A DNA stretch of 6,215 nucleotides. Source: Myxococcales bacterium (GTDB lineage Bacteria; Myxococcota_A; Polyangia; Fen-1088). The notes below the pieces were generated by a model. That model saw nothing but the letters and a program-made list of their open reading frames with translations. It was not told the origin of the DNA and did no database searches. The stretch is taken from assembly GCA_003170035.1 (NCBI GenBank), contig PMZX01000269.1:4151-10365 (forward strand), written 5' to 3'. Shown piece by piece: positions 1 to 6,146 of the stretch (its first letter is position 1; each line of letters starts with the position of its first letter). A program made the translations under genes and the position numbers.

Positions 1-1185
1 GACAATGAGATTCGCTTCGATTTTGCGCGCAAGGTGCCGACGCCAATGCCGGTGGACGTGGCCATCGTGCTGGATACCACCGGCAGCATGCAGGGCCAGA
101 TCGACCGCCTCAAGCAGACTCTCAAAGCGATTCACTTCCAGCTCACCTCGCTGCCCATGCATCCGGACATTCGGTTTGGCATGGTCGCCTATCGCGACAG
201 AGGGGATAGTTACCTGACCCGGATCACACAGTTCACGTCCAACGTCGAGTCATATCAGGCCATGCTCGAAAATCTGTACGCGGACGGGGGCGGCGACACT
301 CCTGAAGACCTACAGAGTGCCCTGGACGTGGCCATGCACCAGCTCACATGGCGTCGCGATGCCCTACGGATCGGCTTCGTCATTACCGATGCACCGCCAC
401 ACACGGATTACGGTCAGCAATACAACTATCTGGCAGCGATGAAGGAGTCGCTTAGCCGCGGCATCAAGTGGGTGACAGTCGGAGCCGGCGGTCTGGGGAT
501 CGACGGCGAGGTCATCTATCGACAGATCGCCCAGTACTCCATGGGCGAGTACGTGTTCATCACCCAGGGCGGCGGCGGCGACAGCGAGGGAGGCACAGGC
601 GAGGCGAGCCACCATGTGGGAGGCAACTACAGCACCGAGAACCTCGATCAAGCAATTGTGCGCATTGTGCGCCGAGAGCTCAGCTACCTGACCGACACAC
701 CCAAGGACTTTGACACCACCATCGTCGCCACCGGCGACAAGGCCACGCCGCGCGATCAGATATTGGCGCCGGCGGTTGCAGAGGCGCTGCGCCAGCTGGC
801 CGACTACAGCTCACTGAAGCTTGGCAGCAAGACCCTGGTTGCGATCGTGCCGGTGACCTCCGCAGACAAAAAGTACAAGTCGCTGGCCGAGTATCTGACC
901 GACCAGATGATCCTTTCGGCCAGCCGCAACGAGTTCTTCAAGGTTGTCGAGCGGGATCTGGCAGCCCTGAGCCAGGAGATGAAGCTGCAGCTCTCGAACC
1001 TCTTCGATGAGTCCGCGACTGTGCCGATCGGCAAGATGGTAGGGGCACAGATCCTCATCGTCAGCAAGCTCGTGGTCAAAGGGGACGGGACAGAGCTGTT
1101 TTCCAAGCTGGTCCGGGTCGAAACCGGCGAGGTGCTTTCGGTGGCGAAGGTTCAGGTCACAGGCGGCGCGGGTCTCGGCTCGTAA
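1..1185 (+). CDS. vWA-domain protein with C-terminal FlgO/CsgG-like domain (5' partial)
   Basis: The frame is open from base 1, so the gene very probably starts upstream. The first in-window start codons, GTG at 34 and ATG at 46, have no ribosome binding site, and eleven coding-like residues precede them. Numbering from GTG34 (383 residues), a vWA domain spans about 8-215. Its metal-ion-dependent adhesion site is complete: D14-T-T-G-S18, T89 in GGGDTPED and D119 in VITDAPPH. The YRDRGD and GGGDTPED motifs resemble the vWA subgroup that includes VwkA. A Gly/Ser-rich loop lies at 178-200. Residues about 262-376 resemble the FlgO/CsgG outer-membrane domain: a strand in LVAIVPV, FFKVVERD, the LQLSNLFDES segment and VETGEVLSVAKV near the end. 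vWA domains bind protein ligands through a metal, and FlgO/CsgG-type domains occur in outer-membrane lipoproteins, so an envelope location is inferred. Any signal peptide would lie outside the window. The ligand is unknown. Confidence 0.85.
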   Translation, partial: DNEIRFDFARKVPTPMPVDVAIVLDTTGSMQGQIDRLKQTLKAIHFQLTSLPMHPDIRFGMVAYRDRGDSYLTRITQFTSNVESYQAMLENLYADGGGDTPEDLQSALDVAMHQLTWRRDALRIGFVITDAPPHTDYGQQYNYLAAMKESLSRGIKWVTVGAGGLGIDGEVIYRQIAQYSMGEYVFITQGGGGDSEGGTGEASHHVGGNYSTENLDQAIVRIVRRELSYLTDTPKDFDTTIVATGDKATPRDQILAPAVAEALRQLADYSSLKLGSKTLVAIVPVTSADKKYKSLAEYLTDQMILSASRNEFFKVVERDLAALSQEMKLQLSNLFDESATVPIGKMVGAQILIVSKLVVKGDGTELFSKLVRVETGEVLSVAKVQVTGGAGLGS

Positions 1186-1196
1186 GTGAATTCAAT

Positions 1197-1212
1197 ACTG
1201 TCAATTGACAGT
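1197..1212. repeat. Perfect 16-bp palindrome at convergent gene ends
   Basis: ACTGTCAATTGACAGT reads the same on both strands with no spacer. It lies in the gap between the two convergent genes and covers the TGA stop of the RCC1 gene (1201-1203, minus strand). It could be a protein-binding site or a weak bidirectional hairpin. No T-tract follows on either side, so it is not a typical intrinsic terminator. Function unknown. Confidence 0.6.
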
Positions 1213-2553
1213 GGGTGCTGGAACCTCAACAGGGACGCCGGAATTGGACGTGGTACCGTTACCCAATTGGCCCGCGGAATTGGCACCCCAACACCAGAGT
1301 CTCCCCTCGTCACTCAAAGCGCAGACGTGATTGTACCTGGCCGCAAGTGATTTCACTGAAACCGCCTCAGGAAGAACCACCGTGACTGGAGTCAGACTTT
1401 GGGCAAATGTACCATTTCCAAGCTGCCCCAATGCGCCATAGCCCACGCACTGCACAGACGCGCCTCCGATGATGGCACAGGTCGACTTGGCGCCCGATGC
1501 GACGGCAATCGCCGTCTTCGGAAACTGTGACGTCACGGCTACCGTAGTCGTCACAGTTTTGCCGTCGCCCAGGCCACCGTACAGGTTCTCGCCAAAGCAT
1601 CGAACGGATGCATCAGCCAAGAGAACACAGGAGTGGTCTTCGGTGGGAGAAACTGAGACCACCCGGCTGGCAATGCCGTCTATGCCGTAGACCAATGTGG
1701 CGACCGGGTTGGCCGCAAGCGTTCCATTGCCCAGTTGCCCCCGCTCGTTTGCCCCCCAGCATTTGGCCGTTCCATCCGCTATGACGGCACATGCTTGCCA
1801 CAAGCCAGTCGCTATCGCAGTGGCATCCGCAATGCCCAAGGCGACGACAGGGCTGAAGCTGGTCGTCTTCGTGCCATCGCCCAGATCATAGTGGTCATTG
1901 CGTCCCCAGCATTGGACGGTGCCGTTCGCCAATCTCGCGCAACCTCGCTCAGCGCCCGCGATGATTTCTTCGACGGTCGACCCGGCCGTAAATGGTGTGC
2001 ACAGAGGGCCATTGTTTGACGCCACCGGTGCGAAACAGCCCAGTGAACCATTGACGTTGTACCCCCAGCAATTGACCTGGCCACTCCACAAGAGGACGCA
2101 CGTGTTTCCCCATCCGGTGGCGACCGACCGTACTCCTTGTTGATCCGGAATCTGAAACGGGACAAGATGGTTGCCGGTGGTCGCGGGCCCCAATTGACCC
2201 AGGCCGTTTCCTCCCCAGCATCGAAGAGTGCCATCGGAGACGACCGCACAGGTATGCGTGTCGGCGACATCGACCTGGGTGTAAACCGCCGGTCCGCAGT
2301 CTCCATCAGTGTTGATGTTGCAAACCATTGGAGACAGGCAATCGCTGTTTGTGGCGCATGCATTGGTGGCAGCGTCTGGCAGCGCCCGTGTGGTTCCGCC
2401 AGAGCCGGTCGATCCACCGGTCAAAGACACGCCACCGGTGGATGTAGGGCCGGCGTCGCCCGCTGTCTGTTTCCTGAGACCCGAGGCGCCGCAGGCCGCT
2501 GACAGGAGGATTGGCCCGAAAAGGAAGAGCGCCACGTGAATGGTGGGAGGCAT
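1201..2553 (-). CDS. Exported RCC1-repeat beta-propeller protein, putative lipoprotein
   Basis: This is a 450-residue protein starting at ATG 2551-2553. A TTG at 2589 would add 12 residues, but neither start has a good ribosome binding site. The N-terminus is hydrophobic (about residues 6-20) and ends in LLSAAC, with C21 as a possible lipid-modified Cys. Serine at -3 makes the lipobox imperfect, and the n-region has no Lys or Arg. A Gly/Ser/Thr-rich linker and a small Cys-rich segment (CATNSDC...C, about 66-86) follow. Seven RCC1 repeats run from about 95 to the end, each with a core such as TCAVVSDGTLRCWG then GxLG. Every repeat carries a C-x9-C pair (102/112, 152/162, 205/215, 255/265, 309/319, 359/369, 411/421), consistent with oxidised, exported blades. 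RCC1 propellers usually mediate protein binding; the partner is unknown. The gene converges on the vWA gene. Hand-sampled third-position GC is clearly lower than in its neighbours, which may mean a separate origin. Confidence 0.88.
   Translation of the reverse strand: MPPTIHVALFLFGPILLSAACGASGLRKQTAGDAGPTSTGGVSLTGGSTGSGGTTRALPDAATNACATNSDCLSPMVCNINTDGDCGPAVYTQVDVADTHTCAVVSDGTLRCWGGNGLGQLGPATTGNHLVPFQIPDQQGVRSVATGWGNTCVLLWSGQVNCWGYNVNGSLGCFAPVASNNGPLCTPFTAGSTVEEIIAGAERGCARLANGTVQCWGRNDHYDLGDGTKTTSFSPVVALGIADATAIATGLWQACAVIADGTAKCWGANERGQLGNGTLAANPVATLVYGIDGIASRVVSVSPTEDHSCVLLADASVRCFGENLYGGLGDGKTVTTTVAVTSQFPKTAIAVASGAKSTCAIIGGASVQCVGYGALGQLGNGTFAQSLTPVTVVLPEAVSVKSLAARYNHVCALSDEGRLWCWGANSAGQLGNGTTSNSGVPVEVPAPTVN
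1522..1559. repeat. Long imperfect hairpin inside the RCC1 coding region
   Basis: AAACTGTGACG at 1522-1532 is the exact reverse complement of CGTCACAGTTT at 1549-1559. Inside the 16-nt interval, ACGG (1535-1538) can pair with CCGT (1542-1545) around the loop CTA, giving about 15 base pairs with one small internal loop. The left arm also belongs to a separate 10-bp palindrome, GTGACGTCAC (1527-1536). It encodes a Thr/Val-rich stretch, so part of the symmetry may be a by-product of the repetitive ACN and GTN codons. Confidence 0.5.
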
Positions 2554-2650
2554 GGGCAACAGTTTGCCTGCTTCGTCCGCCCAAGGCAATGGCGTGTGAA
2601 GCGCGGGAATGTCTGCGCGCCCATCTGGGCCATGCTAACCCTAGCCGGCT
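2554..2650. promoter_or_regulatory. Divergent intergenic region between RCC1 gene and ABC operon
   Basis: This 97-bp gap lies between two divergently oriented start codons, so it should hold promoters for both. On the plus strand, TGCTAACC at 2633-2640 resembles an extended -10 element (TG-n-TAnnnT) and lies about 10 bp before the ATG at 2651. No convincing -35 hexamer is visible. No Shine-Dalgarno sequence precedes either gene. The promoter assignment comes from gene arrangement plus this weak motif. Confidence 0.35.
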
Positions 2651-3583
2651 ATGGCAGACGCCGTCATCGTCTTCGACAATGTCCACAAATCCTACCGCAA
2701 CGTGAAGGCGGTCGACGGGATCAGCTTCGACGTGGCGGCCTCGACTTGCTTCGGGTTGCTGGGCCGAAACGGCGCAGGCAAGAGCACGATCATGCGCCTC
2801 ATCTATCGCAAGGCCGAGCGGGATGCCCAACCGCGCGGAACCGTCTCGGCGTTCGGGTTCGATCCCGAGCGCGACGAACTCGAGATCAAGTGCCGCTCCG
2901 GCGTGGTTCCTCAGGACGACAACCTGGACGAAGAATTGGACGTGACCCAGAACCTGCGCGTGTTCGCCCGGCTCTACGGCATCCCTGCCAAGCGAGCCGA
3001 GTCGCGCATCGCGGAGCTGCTCGAATTCATGGAGTTGCGCGAGAAAGCGCGCGTCAGCATCCGTGAACTCTCGGGCGGCATGAAACGCCGCTTGGTCATC
3101 GTGCGCGCCCTGCTCAATGAGCCGCGCCTGCTCATCCTCGACGAGCCGACCACCGGGCTCGATCCGCAAGTCCGCCACACCATCTGGGACAAGCTGCGCC
3201 AGCTCAAGCGCGGCGGCCTCACCATCGTGCTGACCACGCACTACATGGAAGAGGCGTTCCAGCTCTGCGACGACGTCCTGATCATCGAGAATGGCAAGGC
3301 GGTGTTGCGGGGCAACCCCAAGCTGCTCCTGGCCAATCACATCGAGGCGTATGTTCTGGAACTGACCGACGTCACACTCGCGCCGCAAGCGCTCGAACGG
3401 CTGCCGGCGGGAGCGGCTCGCATCGAAAAGGAGGACGAATCGGTGCGCGTCTACGCGGCCGACTACGCCGCGCTCAAGGCGGTAGCCGACCATCTGCCGC
3501 CGGGCGACTATCATTTGCGCCCGAGCACCCTGGAAGACGTCTTCCTCAAGGCGACCGGCAGGAGGCTCGATGCCCGCCAATGA
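2651..3583 (+). CDS. ABC-2 exporter ATP-binding protein, NodI-like
   Basis: This 310-residue cytoplasmic ATPase would power export through the membrane protein encoded next. All nucleotide-binding motifs are intact: Walker A G38RNGAGKST46, Q-loop Q88 in VVPQDD, signature LSGGM 140-144, Walker B LLILDE 160-165, D-loop GLD 169-171 and H-loop H197 in TTHYMEEA. The region after the ATPase core (about 232-290) and the ending TLEDVFLKATGR are typical of ABC-2 ATPases of the NodI/DrrA type. Length matches that family. The gene overlaps the permease start by 14 nt, so the two are probably translationally coupled. An in-frame TAG at 2642-2644 fixes the start at ATG2651, although no Shine-Dalgarno is visible. 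The substrate cannot be read from the sequence: NodI itself exports lipo-chitooligosaccharide, while relatives export antibiotics or glycolipids. No nod biosynthesis genes are present, so no symbol is given. Confidence 0.93.
   Translation: MADAVIVFDNVHKSYRNVKAVDGISFDVAASTCFGLLGRNGAGKSTIMRLIYRKAERDAQPRGTVSAFGFDPERDELEIKCRSGVVPQDDNLDEELDVTQNLRVFARLYGIPAKRAESRIAELLEFMELREKARVSIRELSGGMKRRLVIVRALLNEPRLLILDEPTTGLDPQVRHTIWDKLRQLKRGGLTIVLTTHYMEEAFQLCDDVLIIENGKAVLRGNPKLLLANHIEAYVLELTDVTLAPQALERLPAGAARIEKEDESVRVYAADYAALKAVADHLPPGDYHLRPSTLEDVFLKATGRRLDARQ
3560..3565 (+). promoter_or_regulatory. Strong Shine-Dalgarno for the permease
   Basis: AGGAGG lies 4 nt before ATG3570, inside the end of the ATPase gene. 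It fixes the permease start and supports coupled translation of the pair. Confidence 0.8.
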
Positions 3584-4355
3584 CATTCACCCGCCTGTCC
3601 TCGGCGCGCGCCTGTACAGCGTGTGGCACCGCCATATGCGCGTGTACACCAAGAACCTCATCAGCAACGGGCTGCCGCCTTTCCTCGAGCCCGTGATCTT
3701 CCTACTTGGGATCGGCCTCGGCCTGGGCCGGTACCTGGTGGCGATGGACAGCGTCCCCTATCTCGTGTTTCTCGCCACGGCGCTGCCGGTGACCTCTGCC
3801 ATGTTCACTGCGTCCTACGAGTGCACCTTCGCCACTTTTGTACGACTGGAATTCCAGAAGTCCTACGACGGGATGGTCGCCGCCCCCGTCACCATCAACA
3901 ACCTTTTCGTCGGTGAAATCCTGTGGGCGGCCAGCAAGGGCCTCTTCTTCAGCGCCTGTGTCGTGCTGATGATGTCCCTGTTCGGGGCCATTCCCCTGCC
4001 CATGGGCCTGCTCGCAGTGCCGCTTGGTTTTCTAACCGGGGCCATGTTCGGCGCGCTCTCGCTCGTCGTGACCTCGTTCGTCCAGAACATCAATCACTTC
4101 AATTTCTACTTCACTGGTCTTCTGTCGCCGATGTTCTTCTTTTCCGGGACCGTCTTTCCCCTCGACAGCCTGCCGCGCGCACTTCGCCCCTTCGCCGAGC
4201 TTTTGCCCCTCACCCACGCCGTCCGCCTCACCCGCTCGCTGGTCCTGGCCCGCCTCTCGCCGGTTCTGCTCGCCGACTTCGCCTTCCTGGTCGTGGTGAC
4301 CGTGTTGGCCGGCAGCCTCGCCATCCGCCGACTGCGGCGGAGGATTGTCGTGTAA
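3570..4355 (+). CDS. ABC-2 type membrane permease, NodJ-like
   Basis: This 261-residue integral inner-membrane protein is the channel-forming half of the exporter. About six membrane segments can be read at residues 36-56, 62-84, 113-138, 142-170, 175-197 and 232-252, followed by the Arg-rich tail RRLRRR, which fits the positive-inside rule. The loop between segments 2 and 3 (ECTFATFVRLEFQKSYDG, then MVAAPV) matches the conserved region of NodJ/ABC-2 permeases, as does the SPMFFFSGTVFPLD segment around 186-199 followed by LPLTHAVRLTRS. Length fits NodJ-type proteins. The start is set by the AGGAGG motif and lies within the last codons of the ATPase gene. The substrate is unknown. The gene ends only 4 bp from the convergent glycosyltransferase reading frame, and no terminator hairpin is visible between them. 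Confidence 0.92.
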   Translation: MPANDIHPPVLGARLYSVWHRHMRVYTKNLISNGLPPFLEPVIFLLGIGLGLGRYLVAMDSVPYLVFLATALPVTSAMFTASYECTFATFVRLEFQKSYDGMVAAPVTINNLFVGEILWAASKGLFFSACVVLMMSLFGAIPLPMGLLAVPLGFLTGAMFGALSLVVTSFVQNINHFNFYFTGLLSPMFFFSGTVFPLDSLPRALRPFAELLPLTHAVRLTRSLVLARLSPVLLADFAFLVVVTVLAGSLAIRRLRRRIVV

Positions 4356-4359
4356 TTCC

Positions 4360-4881
4360 TCACTTCCTTCGATACAGCGGCACGCCCAGCACGGTTTGGT
4401 CCAGCCGGTAGTGCCTGGCCACGAATGCAGCGATACTCGGATGGCGAGTCAGCGGTTCGTCGTCCATCTTGTCGAGCTTGCCAGCGGCCGCGTCGACGAT
4501 GAACTCCGGTAGGTTGCGCTGCAGATCCGCCATCAGGTTGTTCCAGCTTTCCGCTGGCACGTTCTTGCGATCGGGATGGCCGCCCAGGTCGTTGGCAGGC
4601 GTGCCCCACACGTGTCCAGTCTGGTAATTCACCGAAATGTATCGGGTTGCCATACGGCGATGGGCGTACAAGTAGATCTCGGGCGAATTGCCCCACACGA
4701 ACACGCGCGCTTCCGGTCGGGTGTGCTCGCGTAGGTAGCGCGCCACCGCCTGGTAGTGATCCTGGTGCCAGGCCGAGCGCGGGCAAACCTGCCGATCGGC
4801 CATGGCAACCGCGACCGACGTGCTTGCCCCAAGCACGATGAGAAACAGAGCGATTCTTCCCAACAAACATCTGGTTCGCAT
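4360..4881 (-). CDS. C-terminal part of a split GT39-type glycosyltransferase
   Basis: This 173-residue frame starts at ATG 4879-4881, whose A is also the last base of the upstream TGA stop (TGATG). It has one N-terminal hydrophobic segment (about 9-27), then a soluble domain containing HYQAVARYLREHT, RVFVWGNSPEIYLYAHRR (59-76), ESWNNLMADL and a final HYRLDQTVLGVPLYRRK. In many bacterial family-39 glycosyltransferases this WGNSPEIY-type domain is the periplasmic C-terminus of a single protein of roughly 500-550 residues; here 349 + 173 residues give about 522. It is therefore the missing tail of the upstream gene, either natural gene fission with coupled translation, or one gene broken by a one-base deletion or sequencing error. 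An AAAGG motif 7 nt before the ATG favours real initiation. Third-position GC in this frame is high, so the frame is genuinely coding. Alone it would be a membrane-anchored periplasmic protein without catalytic motifs. Confidence 0.8.
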   Translation of the reverse strand: MRTRCLLGRIALFLIVLGASTSVAVAMADRQVCPRSAWHQDHYQAVARYLREHTRPEARVFVWGNSPEIYLYAHRRMATRYISVNYQTGHVWGTPANDLGGHPDRKNVPAESWNNLMADLQRNLPEFIVDAAAGKLDKMDDEPLTRHPSIAAFVARHYRLDQTVLGVPLYRRK

Positions 4882-5930
4882 CACGCAACCTTTCGGCGCC
4901 AAGTTGTCAACTGTCGCGCCGCCATGATGGCCAGCGGCGGCAGAACCTGGATGAAGTAGTGCGGGTAGAAGCGCCCGCCCATGCCAACCGCGACAAAACT
5001 GGCAAGCAGCCAGCTCGCGAGCAGACAGCCGGCGCCGCGCTGCCAGGCAACATCGTAACGGCGTCCACGAAGGATCAGCGCGACGGCCGGAATGACCAGT
5101 CCCACGTCGATGACCAGGAAGAACAGGGTCTTGAGCGTCCCGTTGGCCAGCTTGATCTCGAACGGCAAGCTGCTCGTGTAGTAGCGGGCATAGGCGAGGC
5201 TGGCTGTCGCGTCGGCGATGGCACCAGTACGCCACAGCCATGCCGTCAGGGCCAGAACCGGCAGCGTCAGCCCGATCGCAAAGAGCGCTATGTATCGAAG
5301 CCCGATCCTGCGCCGAAAAAACACGATGGCAATCGGCAACAAGGCCCACACGGCTTGCGGCCGGATCAGAATCGCAGTGCCCACGAGCGCGCCCAGGACG
5401 AAATTTTCCGCGTGCGTGGCGCGCTCTCGCGTCCAGATGCGCGCGGCCAGCCAGAACGCCGCCACCAGCGGCAGGTTCATGAACAGTTCGGTGTTGGCGG
5501 CCTGAAAATCGTTGGCCGGGCCCACCACGCTGGCGGCCGCGTAGAGCATGCCCGCCCACCGGCCGACCCGTGCGCCGAAGAATTCTTGGGCCACAAGACC
5601 CACCAAGTACGCGGTCAAAGCGGCGACCAGGAGCAGCACCACATGGACCGCGGTCAGATTGAAGACACCAGCCAACCGGTAGACGAGCGCGTAGATGAGG
5701 TAGATCCCCGGAGGCTTGTGGTCGACCACGTTGCGGAAGAAGGTGCCACCAGACACCAACTCGGCCGCGCCCGCGGAATAGTAGGATTCGTCGATGCAGA
5801 ACGGGTGGCTAACCAGGGCGGGAAAGCGCAGCACGCAGGTCGCAGCCAGCAGCCCAAGAAAAGTCAGCAAGCTTGCCGCAGAGCGGGTTCGCTGCACGGC
5901 TTCACTGCGGGGGCTCTCCATTTGCGACAT
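4881..5930 (-). CDS. GT39 family (ArnT/PMT-like) membrane glycosyltransferase, catalytic N-terminal part
   Basis: This is a 349-residue polytopic inner-membrane protein. Family members transfer a sugar from a polyprenyl-phosphate donor to an acceptor on the periplasmic face. After a first membrane segment (about 21-39), the large first loop carries the family acidic pair D47-E48 in HPFCIDESYYSAGAAEL and the DHKPPG motif at 70-75. Further segments follow, with the family-typical ILIRPQA (187-193) and GRFYPHYFIQVLPPLA (319-334). The start is placed at ATG 5928-5930, with GAGG 4 nt upstream; an upstream GTG at 5985-5987 would add 19 residues lacking a better ribosome binding site, and a later ATG lies at 5919-5921. 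The protein stops just after RQLTTWRRKVA, before the last membrane helix and periplasmic domain usual in such proteins, which are encoded in the next frame. The acceptor is unknown. Its codon use is strongly GC-rich at third positions. Confidence 0.87.
   Translation of the reverse strand: MSQMESPRSEAVQRTRSAASLLTFLGLLAATCVLRFPALVSHPFCIDESYYSAGAAELVSGGTFFRNVVDHKPPGIYLIYALVYRLAGVFNLTAVHVVLLLVAALTAYLVGLVAQEFFGARVGRWAGMLYAAASVVGPANDFQAANTELFMNLPLVAAFWLAARIWTRERATHAENFVLGALVGTAILIRPQAVWALLPIAIVFFRRRIGLRYIALFAIGLTLPVLALTAWLWRTGAIADATASLAYARYYTSSLPFEIKLANGTLKTLFFLVIDVGLVIPAVALILRGRRYDVAWQRGAGCLLASWLLASFVAVGMGGRFYPHYFIQVLPPLAIMAARQLTTWRRKVA
4889..4893 (-). promoter_or_regulatory. Putative Shine-Dalgarno for the downstream GT39 frame
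   Basis: AAAGG on the minus strand lies 7 nt before the ATG at 4879-4881, within the last codons of the upstream frame. It supports initiation, or re-initiation at the TGATG overlap, rather than a dead fragment. The same bases form the codon pair CGA-AAG, where a ribosome could also slip back by one. Confidence 0.45.
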
Positions 5931-6146
5931 GCGGCCTCGGTTTGCTAGACGGATCCGGCCTGTGCAGAAACCGGGCCAGGCGCACACAGTCCCAATGGAC
6001 GCACGCTGCTGGCGCTCTTCACGAGCCCGAGTGGGGAATCTTCACCGGGAACGTGGAAAACCGGACAGCCAACTACCAAAGAACGAGGCCATAGATCGAA
6101 CAGCAAACGCGTGTTGTGCCGTGAGTCACACGAGATCGCATCTCCC
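5931..6146. other. 216-bp intergenic spacer, no gene seen
   Basis: The spacer separates the cytochrome-like gene end from the glycosyltransferase start, both on the minus strand. A CCTC at 5935-5938 (GAGG on the minus strand) is the likely ribosome binding site of the glycosyltransferase. A weak 5-bp inverted repeat, GAGAT-cgc-ATCTC, at 6132-6144 lies just after the upstream stop codon; it has no T-tract and is not called a terminator. I see no clear promoter hexamers and no convincing small gene or RNA. Confidence 0.5.

Noticed and set aside
2430..2460. CCACCGGTGG palindrome and similar short repeats near the RCC1 N-terminus.
   Set aside because: They follow from the Gly/Thr/Ser-rich linker, where GGT and ACC-type codons naturally make inverted repeats.
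2554..2589. TTG start for the RCC1 protein, adding 12 residues.
   Set aside because: The ATG at 2551-2553 puts the hydrophobic signal segment near the N-terminus, and the TTG has no ribosome binding site. It cannot be fully excluded, since the ATG also lacks one.
2306..3586. Long open frame of 426 codons on the minus strand, opposite the ABC ATPase gene and running into the RCC1 gene.
   Set aside because: It is antisense to a gene with all ABC motifs and overlaps the real RCC1 frame. The product is Arg/His/Asp-rich without a recognisable domain, typical of antisense frames in GC-rich DNA.
4882..5559. 5' extension of the tail frame that would give a 399-residue protein.
   Set aside because: Upstream of ATG 4879-4881 this frame is the out-of-phase shadow of the glycosyltransferase; its residues are not protein-like, and homology starts near the ATG.
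4959..5948. 329-codon plus-strand frame opposite the glycosyltransferase.
   Set aside because: The product is a low-complexity, Arg/Gln/Gly-rich polypeptide with no domain, while the opposite strand encodes a clear membrane enzyme.
6132..6144. GAGAT-cgc-ATCTC inverted repeat just after the cytochrome-like stop codon, as a terminator.
   Set aside because: The stem is only 5 bp, not GC-rich, and no T-tract follows.
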